Source of the DNA: Bacillota bacterium
GTDB taxonomy: Bacteria; Bacillota; Sulfobacillia; Thermaerobacterales; RSA17
Assembly: GCA_017577485.1 (NCBI GenBank)
Contig: PKRI01000002.1
Coordinates: 62,001 to 126,000 of the forward strand
Reading direction: 5' to 3'
Length of the DNA stretch: 64,000 bases
Shown here: positions 16,232 through 25,555 of the stretch, in pieces
Layout: every line of letters starts with the position of its first letter
Position numbering within the stretch: position 1 is the first letter of the stretch
Program-made: the position numbers and the translations under genes
The notes under the pieces: model-generated
Seen by the model: the letters and a program-made list of their open reading frames with translations, nothing else
Database searches by the model: none
Told to the model about the DNA's origin: nothing

Positions 16232-17635
16232 GTGGACTGGCGCGGCAGGAAGGTAGCCGTGGTGGGCCTGGGCCGGGAGAACGTGCCCCTGGCGCGGTAC
16301 CTGGCTGCCCGGGGCGCCCGCATCACCGGCCTGGACCGCCAGCCTCCCGGGGACCTGCCGGCGGCGGCCCGGGACCTGGCGGCGCTGGGCGTGCGCCTGG
16401 AGGGCGGCCCCGGCTACCTGGAGGTGCTGGCGTCGGAGGACTTCGACGCCGTCTTCCTGACGCCGGGGATGGTGAAGGACGCTCCCGAGATCCAGGCGGC
16501 ACGGCGTCGCGGGGCCGTGATCACCAGCCAGACCAACCTGTTCCTGCACCTGTGCCGGGCGCCGGTCATCGGCATCACCGGCAGCAGCGGCAAGAGCACC
16601 ACCACCTCCCTGGTGGGGCGCATCCTGGCCGGGGACGGGCGCCGGCCGGTGCACGTGGGCGGCAATATCGGCCGTCCGCTGATCGAGCAGGTGGACGACA
16701 TCGGTCCGGACGCCTGGGTGGTGCTGGAGCTGTCCAGTTTCCAGCTGGAACTGGTGGACCGCAGCCCCCACGTGGCGGTCCTGCTGAACCTGCGCCCCAA
16801 TCACCTGGACGTGCACGGGTCGATGGCGGCCTACGAGGCCGCCAAGCGGCGCATCTTCCGGTTCCAGCGTCCCGACGCCGGCGACGTGGCCGTGTTCTCT
16901 CACGATGACCCCGTGGTGCGGGCCATGGCCGCGGACGCGCCGGCGCGGACTGTGTTCTTCGGCACCGGCGAGGGAATCGAGCACGGCGCCGCGCTGCGGG
17001 ACGGCTGGGTGGGCCTGGTGGACGGGCCGCGCTGGCGCCCGGTGCTGCCGGCGGCCGAGGTGCCGCTGCCCGGCGCCCACAACCTGCTGAACGTGCTGGC
17101 GGCCTCCGCCGTGGCCGGCATCTGCGGCGTGGAACCGGAAACGGTGCGCGCGGCGGTGGCGGGCTTTGAGGGCCTGGAGCACCGCCTGCAGGTGGTGGGC
17201 GAGATGGACGGGCGGCGCTTCGTCAACGACTCCATCGCCACCGCCCCCGACCGGGCGGCGGCGGCCCTGACGACCTTCGACGAGCCGGTGGTGTGGATCG
17301 CGGGCGGCTACGACAAGGGCGTTCCCTTCGACGACCTGGCGGCGCTGGCGCTGCGGCGCCCGCTGCGGGCGGTGGTGCTGACCGGGCCGGCCGCCGGCCG
17401 CATCCACGAGGCCCTGGAGCGGGCGTCGCAGCGGTTGGATTTGCCTGTGCCTCCGGTCCACCGCGCCGCGTCCTTCGACGAGGCGGTGGAGACGGCGGCC
17501 CGCCTGGCCCGGCCGGGGGACGTGGTGCTGCTGTCGCCGGCCTGCGCCAGCTACGACGCCTTTCGGGACTTCGTCCAGCGGGGCCGGCGATTCGCCGAAC
17601 TGGTGCAGGCCCTGGCCGCCGCGTCCGGGTCCTAA
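16232..17635 (+). CDS. murD: UDP-N-acetylmuramoylalanine-D-glutamate ligase MurD
   Basis: Cytoplasmic Mur ligase that adds D-glutamate to UDP-MurNAc-L-Ala in peptidoglycan synthesis. The 467-residue length is normal. It has an N-terminal Rossmann domain (VAVVGLGRENVPLARYL), the ATP loop GITGSSGKSTTTSL (K121), ELSSFQLE, the NHLDVHGSM stretch and NDSIATAPDRAAAAL, where other MurDs have NDSKATN. The Lys to Ile change there is notable because that loop contacts nucleotide. The gene is away from any dcw cluster and overlaps the convergent HD gene by 4 nt. Confidence 0.93.
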   Translation: MDWRGRKVAVVGLGRENVPLARYLAARGARITGLDRQPPGDLPAAARDLAALGVRLEGGPGYLEVLASEDFDAVFLTPGMVKDAPEIQAARRRGAVITSQTNLFLHLCRAPVIGITGSSGKSTTTSLVGRILAGDGRRPVHVGGNIGRPLIEQVDDIGPDAWVVLELSSFQLELVDRSPHVAVLLNLRPNHLDVHGSMAAYEAAKRRIFRFQRPDAGDVAVFSHDDPVVRAMAADAPARTVFFGTGEGIEHGAALRDGWVGLVDGPRWRPVLPAAEVPLPGAHNLLNVLAASAVAGICGVEPETVRAAVAGFEGLEHRLQVVGEMDGRRFVNDSIATAPDRAAAALTTFDEPVVWIAGGYDKGVPFDDLAALALRRPLRAVVLTGPAAGRIHEALERASQRLDLPVPPVHRAASFDEAVETAARLARPGDVVLLSPACASYDAFRDFVQRGRRFAELVQALAAASGS

Positions 17636-18927
17636 ACCGCGTCGCTTCCGGCGGCGTCGTCGGGTTCGTAGCTGCTGGGGACGCCCAGCACCTCCCGGCA
17701 CAGTTCCCGCGCCCGCGGGGCCGCCTCCGGCGGGGTCAGCACGTAGAGCCGCCACAGGTCGCCGTAGCGGCGGGCCAGGCTGCGGGCCTCGCTGAGGGCT
17801 GGCTCGTCCAGGGCGTCCAGGGGGGTCAGGCCGCCGCTGCGGTCGGTCACCAGCACTTTCACTTCCTTGAACATGGAGCGCTCGGGGCAGTGGATGATGA
17901 CGTCGCCCTCGTCCAGGCCCAGTTCCCGGGCCAGCTGTGCTTCCAGGGCCGAGCGCCGGGCGGCGTTGCGGGGGCCGGCGTAGCGGTCGATCAGGCGGCG
18001 GCGGGCGGCGGGGTCCACGTGGGGTGGTGCCAGCACGTAGGCCCGCTTCAGCAGCCGGCGCCGGGACACGGCGTCCGCCATCCGCCGGGGCAGGGGATCG
18101 TCGGCCTGCCGCAGGGCCGCCAGCAGGTCGGCGTCCTGCCAGGTGTAGAGGTCGGATTCTTTAAGCCCCTGGGCCACCAGCCGCTCGACGCCCTTGGCCA
18201 GCATGGCGCCGGCGATGACCTTGGTGTGGTGCAGGTAGATGCGCTCGGTCAGCAGGTAGCGCAGCCGCAGCAGGGTCAGCACGTCGGAGCGGGCGTCGGA
18301 CCGCTCCACCTGGTGCTTGAACAGGCTCACGGCCAGCTGGTCCTGGTGGATGATGAAGTAGGAAAAAATGCGGTCGTCGTACCGCTGGCCCAGGCCTGAG
18401 AAGTAAGCGTCGCGGCGCAGGTAGTCCAGCATGTCGGCGTCGACGGTGCTGGTGACCACCTGGCGCATCCAGGGGCGCACGTCGGGATGGTCGCGGCCGG
18501 ACAACAGGGCCCGCACCGGCTCCAGCAGGCCGTGGGTTGCCAGGCGCCGGGCCAGGTCGGTGCCGTCGAGGAACGCCTCCAGGCGCCGGGCCCGGTCGTG
18601 GCGCGGGAACAGGCCCGCCTCGTCCTCCAGGGTGTGGCCAAAGGGGATGTGTCCCACGTCATGGATGAGGGCCGCGGCGGTGACCACGGTTTCGGCGTCG
18701 CGGTCGATCCGGAACCCCTTGTGCCGCAGGTTGGCCAGGATGCGCTTGGCCAGCCACAGGGTCCCCAGGCTGTGGTCGAAGCGGGTGTGGACGCATCCCG
18801 GGTAGATGAGGTAGGCCGTGCCCGTCTGCTTGATCCCCCGCAGGCGCTGGACCTCGGCGGCGTCCAGCAGGTCGGCCTCCACCGGGGTCAGGTAGATGTC
18901 GCCGTGGACGGGGTCGCGGATCAGCAC
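17632..18927 (-). CDS. HD-domain phosphohydrolase (dGTPase-like)
   Basis: Protein of 431 residues of the COG1078 type. It opens with IRDPVHGDIYL. The metal-binding HD residues are visible: H52 in HTRFDHSLG, the pair H89-D90 in IHDVGHIPFGH, and probably a later Asp in TSTVDADMLDYLRRD. Family members hydrolyse dNTPs or other nucleotides, but many are untested. The GTG at 18927 with GGAGGTG upstream is the chosen start; upstream codons in the same frame are low-complexity Arg/Gly/Pro. Its stop overlaps the end of murD. Confidence 0.85.
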   Translation of the reverse strand: MLIRDPVHGDIYLTPVEADLLDAAEVQRLRGIKQTGTAYLIYPGCVHTRFDHSLGTLWLAKRILANLRHKGFRIDRDAETVVTAAALIHDVGHIPFGHTLEDEAGLFPRHDRARRLEAFLDGTDLARRLATHGLLEPVRALLSGRDHPDVRPWMRQVVTSTVDADMLDYLRRDAYFSGLGQRYDDRIFSYFIIHQDQLAVSLFKHQVERSDARSDVLTLLRLRYLLTERIYLHHTKVIAGAMLAKGVERLVAQGLKESDLYTWQDADLLAALRQADDPLPRRMADAVSRRRLLKRAYVLAPPHVDPAARRRLIDRYAGPRNAARRSALEAQLARELGLDEGDVIIHCPERSMFKEVKVLVTDRSGGLTPLDALDEPALSEARSLARRYGDLWRLYVLTPPEAAPRARELCREVLGVPSSYEPDDAAGSDAV

Positions 18928-19006
18928 CCGGGCCCACCTCCGCTGGGGTGGATTCTCGCCGGCCGCTCCCGCCCCTTGCCGGGTGCGGCGCCCGGTCCAC
19001 GGCGCC

Positions 19007-20083
19007 TTACCCCCGTGGGCCGTGTTCCACCATCCGCGGCAGCGGAAGGTAGGTGTCGACGCCCAGGTCCCGCCGCTCAGGTTCGGCGCCCGGGCGCGTG
19101 ACCAGCAGCCAGGTCCGCACCGTGAATCCGGGATAGCCCTCATGGACCACCCGCTCGCGGCCGGGAGCCAGTTCCGGGTTGTAGGACCGCACGGTCCACG
19201 GTTCCTGGCGGGCCAGCACCTGCTGGTGCCACGTCACGCGCGGCGGGTCGTGGCTGCCGTAGAGGGCCACGTACAGGGTGGCGTCCCGGAAGTCGGACCA
19301 GATCAGCACCGGGAACGCGGTGTCGTTGCGGAAGCGGAAGTCCTTGGCGCCGTACGCCACGGCGGCGTCGCGGCCCGGCGGCACATAGGGGACCATCATG
19401 CTGTGGGCGTGGCGCTCCACCACCGGCAGGCCGGCGTGGATCGCCGCGTTGTAGAGGGCCGTGGCCACCTTGCAGACGCCGCCGCCGTCGCTGGGCACGA
19501 GCCGGCCGCCCGCGTAGGAGGGGCCAGGCCGGTAGCCCCGGTCGCGGGTGTAAGGTCCCAGGGCGGCGTTCATGGAGAAGACGGCACCCGGCGGCACGAC
19601 GGTGCCGGCCAGGCGTCCCGCGGCCAGGCGGAGGTTGGCGGTTTCCTCGAAGAGGGGCTCGCGCACGGTGATCCGGAAGCCGGCGAGCCAGCGTTGGGCC
19701 CGGGCGGCCCGCCGGTGCCGGTCGAGCCGCTGCAGGGCGGTGGGGTCGCGGGTCCACGGCGCCTGGTCCTCGGCCAGGACGCCGTAAACGGTGGGGTCCG
19801 GCCAGCCCGGCGGGTCGCACTGGCCCGGGACCGGCCCCTGCGGGTCCCGGGAGGGGCGGGCGGTGTGGCCGGCCACGAGAGGGAGGACCCAAGCGGCCCA
19901 CGCGGGTGCCGGCCGCGCCGTCTCCGGCCCGGGGACGCCCCGGTGGGCAGCGGAGGAGGCCATCCAGGCGGCGGGCAGCAGGACCGCAGCCACCAGTAGC
20001 AGGGCGGCCGCCAGCCGCGGGCCGGGCAGGGCCACGGTCAGGGCCAGGTGGCGACCGCCGCGGCGCCGGCCGCCGAGGGTCAC
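19007..20083 (-). CDS. VanW family protein
   Basis: Exported protein of 358 residues. One N-terminal membrane segment (about 22-48) is followed by an extracytoplasmic VanW domain: NLRLAAGRLAGTVVPPGAVF, YRPGPSYAGGRLVPSDGGGV with CKVATALYNAA, and ERHAHSMMVPYVPPGRDAAV. VanW genes accompany some vancomycin-resistance clusters, but most are unlinked to resistance and their role is unknown. The GTG start overlaps the stop of the ytrI-like gene by 4 nt (GTGA), suggesting coupling to the ytrH-ytrI sporulation pair. Confidence 0.85.
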   Translation of the reverse strand: MTLGGRRRGGRHLALTVALPGPRLAAALLLVAAVLLPAAWMASSAAHRGVPGPETARPAPAWAAWVLPLVAGHTARPSRDPQGPVPGQCDPPGWPDPTVYGVLAEDQAPWTRDPTALQRLDRHRRAARAQRWLAGFRITVREPLFEETANLRLAAGRLAGTVVPPGAVFSMNAALGPYTRDRGYRPGPSYAGGRLVPSDGGGVCKVATALYNAAIHAGLPVVERHAHSMMVPYVPPGRDAAVAYGAKDFRFRNDTAFPVLIWSDFRDATLYVALYGSHDPPRVTWHQQVLARQEPWTVRSYNPELAPGRERVVHEGYPGFTVRTWLLVTRPGAEPERRDLGVDTYLPLPRMVEHGPRG

Positions 20084-20775
20084 GCCGTCTCACCCCTGCG
20101 GGCGGGCCCCGCGGCGCCGGTCCCCTGCCCGCCATAAGGCATTCCAGGCGCCCTGAGAGTCCCCGAGACCCCTAACGGGGGGGCACGAAGGCGCCGCCGG
20201 CGCCCTAAGTACCCCTTCCCCGCCGGTCCAACCGCCGGAACACTGGAAATAAGGTGCCGCCGGCGCCCTGACCCCGGCAGCCGGGGCTCACTCCACCGAA
20301 TTAAGGCGCCACCGGCGCCTTCACCGCCTGCCGCCCGGGTCACGGTGAGAATGACCGTCATCTCCGGCGCCGCCACCACGGCGCGCACGGTGACCACGTA
20401 CCGGGCGTCGTCCAGGTCCACCGAGCGCCCGTCGAACATCGCGTACACCAGGTACGGGTCCACCCGCTCCAGGTCGCGTCCCACCAGTTCCTCGGCCAGA
20501 GGGGAAAGCCGCTCGGCCAGGGCCAGGCGCACCGCCTCGTCGTCGTGCAGCAGTTCCAGGCGCACCCGCTGGATCACCGGGCGGAAGGACCGGTCCCGGG
20601 CTTCTTCCAGCCGCGCCAGCCGCGCCCGGTGCTCGTGCAGTTGCTGCAGCAGGCTCCCGGTCGTCAGCAGCAGCGCCTCCACACGTCGGCCGTAGTAGGG
20701 CACCGTGGCCGCCGCCCCCACCGCCGCTCCCAGCAGGAAGGCCGCCGCCAGGCGCCGCGCCGTCCCCGACACCAC
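20080..20775 (-). CDS. YtrI-like sporulation membrane protein with extended tail
   Basis: 231 residues. One membrane segment (about 9-27), a coiled-coil stretch (LLQQLHEHRARLARLEEARD), then a mixed domain ending near VTVRAVVAAPEMTVILTVTR (about residue 150). Layout and position next to ytrH and dnaE fit YtrI of Bacillus, which is about 165 residues and acts in sporulation. The last 80 residues are Arg/Gly/Pro-rich, encoded across three palindromes, and look unlike the rest. Still, the frame stays open and ends in a GTGA overlap with vanW. The YtrI call rests on position and architecture more than on strong motifs. Confidence 0.6.
   Translation of the reverse strand: MVSGTARRLAAAFLLGAAVGAAATVPYYGRRVEALLLTTGSLLQQLHEHRARLARLEEARDRSFRPVIQRVRLELLHDDEAVRLALAERLSPLAEELVGRDLERVDPYLVYAMFDGRSVDLDDARYVVTVRAVVAAPEMTVILTVTRAAGGEGAGGALIRWSEPRLPGSGRRRHLISSVPAVGPAGKGYLGRRRRLRAPPLGVSGTLRAPGMPYGGQGTGAAGPARRGETA
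20188..20321. repeat. Three near-palindromic 19-bp repeats
   Basis: AAGGCGCCGCCGGCGCCCT at 20188, AAGGTGCCGCCGGCGCCCT at 20251 and AAGGCGCCACCGGCGCCTT at 20303. Each is an almost perfect inverted repeat, and starts are 63 and 52 bp apart. They lie inside the 3' part of the ytrI-like reading frame. They resemble REP-type or protein-binding palindromes and do not fit a CRISPR array: spacers are few and irregular and the units are self-complementary along their length. Confidence 0.8.
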
Positions 20776-20793
20776 GGCAGTGCCCGGCGGCCC

Positions 20794-21114
20794 TCACTGG
20801 GCCCCGGTCAGGGCCCGCACCAGGGCGAAGGCCAGGTACGCGCCCGTGAAGGCGATGACCAGGTGGGCCGCCTGGCGGGCCGCGGTGCCCAACTGGCCGG
20901 CGAAGAGCCCCGATTCGATGGTCCGCAGGGCGCTGAAGGTCCCGCCCAGGGCGGCGAAGGTGCCCCACAGTTTCAAGCGGTCGGCCATCTCCACCATGGC
21001 CCGCAGGGGCAGGCGGCCCGTGACCACGGCGGCCAGTCCCGCGAACAGGCTGCCGCCCACCACCGTCCCGAAGGCGATGAGGCCCGTGGTGGCCAGTTCG
21101 GCGGCGATGCGCAC
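20794..21114 (-). CDS. ytrH: Sporulation protein YtrH
   Basis: Small membrane protein of 106 residues. The family pattern is visible: IAFGTVVGGSLFAGLAAV, then a short cytoplasmic part with LKLWGTFAALGGTFSAL, then RTIESGLF and a last membrane helix. In Bacillus, ytrH-ytrI is expressed under sigma-E and supports spore formation, and it lies next to dnaE as here. The start is the GTG at 21114, preceded by GGGGTGAGG. The ytrI-like gene follows after 18 nt. Confidence 0.85.
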   Translation of the reverse strand: MRIAAELATTGLIAFGTVVGGSLFAGLAAVVTGRLPLRAMVEMADRLKLWGTFAALGGTFSALRTIESGLFAGQLGTAARQAAHLVIAFTGAYLAFALVRALTGAQ

Positions 21115-21134
21115 GTCGCCTCACCCCTTCGACC

Positions 21135-21659
21135 CTATGTGGCGGGGGCGCAAGACTTGCCGGGCAGGATCCTGGCCATGAGCAGGCAGGGGTTCGCCTC
21201 CCCCCACAGGGTGGGGAACTCCTCCACCGGCTGGAAACCCACCGCTGCGTAGAAGGCCCGGGTGGCGGCGTACTCAGGGCTGGGGTGACGGGGGCTCAGG
21301 GTCTTGACGGTCAGCAGGCGGCGGCCCAGGGCCATGGCCTCGGCGGCGGCCGCCTCCACCAGGCGCCGGCCGGCGCCCTGCCGGTGGAAGGTCCGGAGCA
21401 CGCCCATGACGTAAATTTCCAGCGCGCAGCCGCCGTGGTCCTTGAGGGCGGCGAAACCCACCACCTGGCCGCCGCGCTCGGCCACCAGGAAGGTCATGGC
21501 GGCGGTATCCTCGATGTAGTCCAGGACAGCCTGCTCAATGCCGAACCATTCGGGAAGATCCCGCAGGATCCGCTGGCATACGGCCCGCTTCTCGGCCGGG
21601 TCGACGGCGCGGCGGATGGTCACGGGCGACCGGGAAGACTGGGAAGGCTGGCGGTTCAT
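21135..21659 (-). CDS. GNAT-family N-acetyltransferase
   Basis: Acetyltransferase of 174 residues with the acetyl-CoA loop HRQGAGRRLVEAA (about 100-112) after the beta-strand LEIYVMGVLRTF. Other parts fit a single GNAT domain (FLVAERGGQVVGFAAL; TRAFYAAVGFQPVEEFP). The substrate is unknown. GAGGAG nine bases upstream picks the ATG at 21659 over one at 21668. It lies between ytrH and dnaE and reads away from dnaE. Confidence 0.82.
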   Translation of the reverse strand: MNRQPSQSSRSPVTIRRAVDPAEKRAVCQRILRDLPEWFGIEQAVLDYIEDTAAMTFLVAERGGQVVGFAALKDHGGCALEIYVMGVLRTFHRQGAGRRLVEAAAAEAMALGRRLLTVKTLSPRHPSPEYAATRAFYAAVGFQPVEEFPTLWGEANPCLLMARILPGKSCAPAT

Positions 21660-21967
21660 CGGCTCCATGCTCCTCGGCGGGCCGGCGGGATGGGCGGGCG
21701 TGCAGCGAGGCACGACCGGCCGCCGGCCGCGGTGGGATACGGTCGGGGTCGTCGAGCGGTGAGGCCCGTCGGGGCCCGAGGTCCGGGAAGATCAGCCGAT
21801 GCCCGCCATGCTCGTTGGCTTCGGCATGCCCGGCGCCGGTCCTCCAGAGACCCGGAGCCCGGGGGACCCGCCAGACCGGGACCCCGGGGGACCAGGGACC
21901 CCGGGGCCCGCGAGCCCTCCAGGGACCGGACCCGCGGCCGGCGAACAGCAACTACGGGTGACCTGCC
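21660..21967. other. 308-bp divergent spacer between GNAT gene and dnaE
   Basis: No convincing gene. It contains a 12-bp direct repeat GGGACCCCGGGG at 21878-21889 and 21895-21906, in a tract dense in GGACC-type words. No clear sigma-A promoter was seen for either gene. Confidence 0.5.
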
Positions 21968-24900
21968 TTGGACTTCGTCCACCTGCACGTGCACAGCGAG
22001 TTCAGCCTTCTGGACGGCCACTCCCGGGTGACCGAACTGCCCCGGCGCGCCCGGGAACTGGGCATGGGCGCCGTGGCCCTCACCGACCACGGCGTCATGT
22101 ACGGGGCGCTGGACTTTTACAAGGCCTGCCGGGACGCGGGGATCAAGCCCATTTTCGGCTGCGAGGCCTATCTGGCCACCCGCACCCGCCACGACCGGCA
22201 GCCCCGCATCGACGACAAGCCTTACCACTTCCTGCTGCTGGCCCGGAACCAGCAGGGCTGGCGCAACCTCATCAAGCTGACCTCCCTGGCCTTCACCGAG
22301 GGCCTCTACTACAAGCCGCGGCTGGACCTGGACCTGCTGGCCGACCACGCCGAGGGCCTCATCGCCACCTCCGCCTGCATCGCCGGGCCGGTGGTGCGGC
22401 TGCTGGAAGAAGGCCGGGAGGAGAAGGCCGTGGAGATGATCCGCGCCTTCCAGGAGATCCTGGGGCCCGAGAACTTCTACCTGGAGATCCAGGACCACGG
22501 CGACGACAACGAGCGGCGCCTGTACCGGCGCGTCATCGACCTGGCCCGCCGCCTCGACGTCCCCCTGGTGGCCACCAACGACGTCCACTACCTGAACCAG
22601 GGCGACGCCCGCGCCCAGGAAGTGCTGATGTGCATCCAGATGGGCAAGACCCTGGACGACGAGAGCCGCCTCAGCTTCGAGACCGACCAGTTCTACCTGA
22701 AGAGCCCCGAGGAGATGGCGGCCCTGCCGCTGTTCCGGGAGGCCCCCGACGCCCTGGAGAACTCCCTGCGCATCGCCGAGGCCTGCAGCGTCGAACTGGA
22801 ACTGGGCCGGCCGCTGCTGCCGGCCTTCGACGTGCCCACCGGCGAGGACGAGGCCTCCTACCTGCGCCGCCTGTGCTACGAGCGGCTGCCCCAGCGCTAC
22901 CCCGACGCGGGACCCGAGGTCCGGGAGCGCCTGGAGTACGAGTTGAGCGTCATCGAGAAGATGGGCTACCCCGCCTACTTCCTGATCGTCTGGGACTTCA
23001 TCGACTACGCCAGGCGCAACGGCATCCCGGTGGGACCGGGCCGCGGGTCGGCCGCGGGCAGCATCGTCGCCTACCTGCTGGGCATCACCAACGTGGACCC
23101 GCTGCGCTTCAACCTGCTGTTCGAGCGGTTCCTCAACCCAGAGCGGGTGTCGATGCCCGACATCGACATCGACTTCTGCTTCGAGCGCCGCGACGAGGTC
23201 ATCGACTACGTGGTCCGCAAGTACGGCGAGGACCGGGTGGCCCAGATCATCACCTTCGGGACCATGGCGGCCCGGGCGGTGATCCGCGACGTGGGCCGGG
23301 TGCTGGGCATGCCCTATGGCGAGGTGGACCGCATCGCCAAGATGGTCCCGGCCCAGCTGGGCATCACCCTGGATGACGCCCTGGCCCAGAGCCCTGAACT
23401 GGCCGCCGCCTACCGCGACGACGAGCGGGTCCGGGAGTTGATCGACCTGGCCCGGTCGCTGGAGGGCCTGCCGCGGCACGCCTCCGTCCACGCCGCCGGC
23501 GTCGTCATCGCCCCCGGGCCGCTGATGGACTACGTGCCGCTGCAGAAGATGGGCGACGGCACCATCGTCACCCAGTTCGACTGGATGAAGGTGGAGCAGG
23601 CCGGCCTGCTCAAGATGGACTTCCTGGGCCTGCGCACCCTGACGGTGATGCACGAGACGGTCCGGCTGGTGGAGCAGGCGTACGGGCAGCGCATCGACCT
23701 GGACAACATCCCCCTGGACGATGCCGACACCTACGCGCTGCTGGGCCGCGGCGACACGGCGGCGGTGTTCCAGCTGGAATCGGCCGGCATGCGCGAGCTG
23801 CTGCGGGACCTCAAGCCCTCCAACATCGAGGACGTCATCGCGGCGGTGGCCCTGTACCGGCCGGGGCCCATGCAGCTGATCCCCGAGTTCATCAAGAGCA
23901 AGCACAGCGGGCAGGTCCGCTACCCGCACCCGGACCTGGAACCCATCCTGGCCGACACCTACGGCGTCATGGTCTACCAGGAGCAGGTCATGCAGGTGGC
24001 CTCCAAGATGGCCGGCTTCAGCCTGGGCAAGGCCGACATCCTGCGCCGGGGCATCGGCAAGAAGGATAAGCAGTTGATCGACAAGATGCGGGTCGAGTTC
24101 GTCAACGGGTGCGTGGAGCGGGGCTACCCGGCGGAACTGGCCGAAGAGATCTACAGCCTCATCGAGCGCTTCGCGTCCTACGGCTTCAACAAGAGCCACT
24201 CGGCCACCTACGGCCTGCTGGCCTACCAGACGGCTTACCTGAAGGCCCACTTCCCCACGGCCTACATGGCGGCCACGCTGACGTCCTTCATGAACAACTC
24301 CGACAAGATCGCCGAGTACATCCTGGAGTGCCAGCGGATGGGCATCCGCATCCTGCCGCCCGACGTGAACCGGTCCCAGGCGGCCTTCACCGTGGAGGGC
24401 GACGGCGCCATCCGCTTCGGCCTGGCAGCCGTCAAGAACGTGGGCCGGGGGGCCATCGACGCCATCGTCCAGGCCCGGGAGCAGTACGGGGAGTTCATCT
24501 CGCTGCGGGACTTCTGCGAGAAGGTGGACAGCCGCGCCCTGAACCGGCGGATGCTGGAGAGCCTGATCAAGGCCGGGGCGTTCGACGGCCTGGGCGCCAA
24601 CCGGGCCCAGCTGCTGGCGGTGGTGGAGCAGACGCTGGCGGCCGCCGCCGACCTGCAGCGGCAGCGCCAGCAGGGGCAGATGTCCTTCTTCGACGCCCTG
24701 GGGTCCGAGGCTGCCGCCCGGCAGGGGGTGGGGGCCGAGGACCAGCTGCCTGACCTGGAGGAGTTCCCGCCGGCGCGGCTGCTGGCCCTGGAGAAGGAGG
24801 TCCTGGGCGTCTACCTCTCGGGGCATCCCCTGAGCTCGGTGCGGGATGACCTGCTGGTGGAGACCACCACCACCACCACCGGCCTCCGGGAACTGGCCGA

Positions 24901-25417
24901 CGGCGTGGACGTCAGGTTGGGTGGGATCGTGCTGGGCGTCAAGAAGATCGCCACCCGCTCCGGCGATCCCATGGCCTTCGTCACCCTCGAAGACCTGACC
25001 GGCCAGGTGGAGGTGGTGGTGTTCCCGCGCACGCTGAGCCAGGCCGGCAGCATCCTGGCGCCCGACGCCATCGTGGTGGTGGAGGGCAAGGTGTCCTGGC
25101 AGGAGGAGTCGGTCAAGGTGGTGGCCGAGCGGGTGCGCCCGCTGCGGCGCCGGCCGGGGCTGCACCTGACCCTGCGGGAGGGGCGCCACGACCGCGAGGT
25201 GCTGGTGCGGCTGCAGGAGATCCTGGGGGCTCGGCCCGGCGAGGTCCCGGTGTACCTGAACTTTCCCGACAGCGGCCATGTGGTGCTGGCGGGCCGGCGC
25301 TTCTGGGTGTCACCCGACGACGACCTGCTGGCGGCGCTGGGCCGGGTGCTGGGCGACGACGCGGTGCGGCTGGAGGAACCCCCGGCGGTGGAGGAAGCGG
25401 AGGCGGTGCCGTTCTGA
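21968..25417 (+). CDS. dnaE: DNA polymerase III alpha subunit DnaE
   Basis: Replicative polymerase of 1149 residues. The N-terminal PHP domain starts at once (FVHLHVHSEFSLLDGHSR). The polymerase core has GPGRGSAAGS and the catalytic PDIDIDF (D398, D400, D402), plus KMDFLGLRTLTVM. Finger, helix-hairpin-helix and OB-fold regions follow (VRLGGIVLGVKKIATRSGDP at about 980-1000). Length and domain order fit DnaE1/DnaE3-type enzymes, not PolC. The start is TTG at 21968, which places the PHP motif at the N-terminus as usual. No PolC gene is in the window. Confidence 0.96.
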   Translation: MDFVHLHVHSEFSLLDGHSRVTELPRRARELGMGAVALTDHGVMYGALDFYKACRDAGIKPIFGCEAYLATRTRHDRQPRIDDKPYHFLLLARNQQGWRNLIKLTSLAFTEGLYYKPRLDLDLLADHAEGLIATSACIAGPVVRLLEEGREEKAVEMIRAFQEILGPENFYLEIQDHGDDNERRLYRRVIDLARRLDVPLVATNDVHYLNQGDARAQEVLMCIQMGKTLDDESRLSFETDQFYLKSPEEMAALPLFREAPDALENSLRIAEACSVELELGRPLLPAFDVPTGEDEASYLRRLCYERLPQRYPDAGPEVRERLEYELSVIEKMGYPAYFLIVWDFIDYARRNGIPVGPGRGSAAGSIVAYLLGITNVDPLRFNLLFERFLNPERVSMPDIDIDFCFERRDEVIDYVVRKYGEDRVAQIITFGTMAARAVIRDVGRVLGMPYGEVDRIAKMVPAQLGITLDDALAQSPELAAAYRDDERVRELIDLARSLEGLPRHASVHAAGVVIAPGPLMDYVPLQKMGDGTIVTQFDWMKVEQAGLLKMDFLGLRTLTVMHETVRLVEQAYGQRIDLDNIPLDDADTYALLGRGDTAAVFQLESAGMRELLRDLKPSNIEDVIAAVALYRPGPMQLIPEFIKSKHSGQVRYPHPDLEPILADTYGVMVYQEQVMQVASKMAGFSLGKADILRRGIGKKDKQLIDKMRVEFVNGCVERGYPAELAEEIYSLIERFASYGFNKSHSATYGLLAYQTAYLKAHFPTAYMAATLTSFMNNSDKIAEYILECQRMGIRILPPDVNRSQAAFTVEGDGAIRFGLAAVKNVGRGAIDAIVQAREQYGEFISLRDFCEKVDSRALNRRMLESLIKAGAFDGLGANRAQLLAVVEQTLAAAADLQRQRQQGQMSFFDALGSEAAARQGVGAEDQLPDLEEFPPARLLALEKEVLGVYLSGHPLSSVRDDLLVETTTTTTGLRELADGVDVRLGGIVLGVKKIATRSGDPMAFVTLEDLTGQVEVVVFPRTLSQAGSILAPDAIVVVEGKVSWQEESVKVVAERVRPLRRRPGLHLTLREGRHDREVLVRLQEILGARPGEVPVYLNFPDSGHVVLAGRRFWVSPDDDLLAALGRVLGDDAVRLEEPPAVEEAEAVPF

Positions 25418-25555
25418 GGGGCGGCGCCATCGGGACGGCACGGTGCGCCTTCCGGTCATTGGAAAATCGGCGCCGGGTGACCCGGTGGTACGGTTCCCGC
25501 GCCGTGCCGATAAGATGTTAGGAAAGCGGGGGCCGGACCGTACGGGGGGATTGGT

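Noticed and set aside
20188..20321. Short CRISPR array
   Set aside because: Only three units, unequal spacing (63 and 52 bp), self-palindromic repeats and no cas genes.
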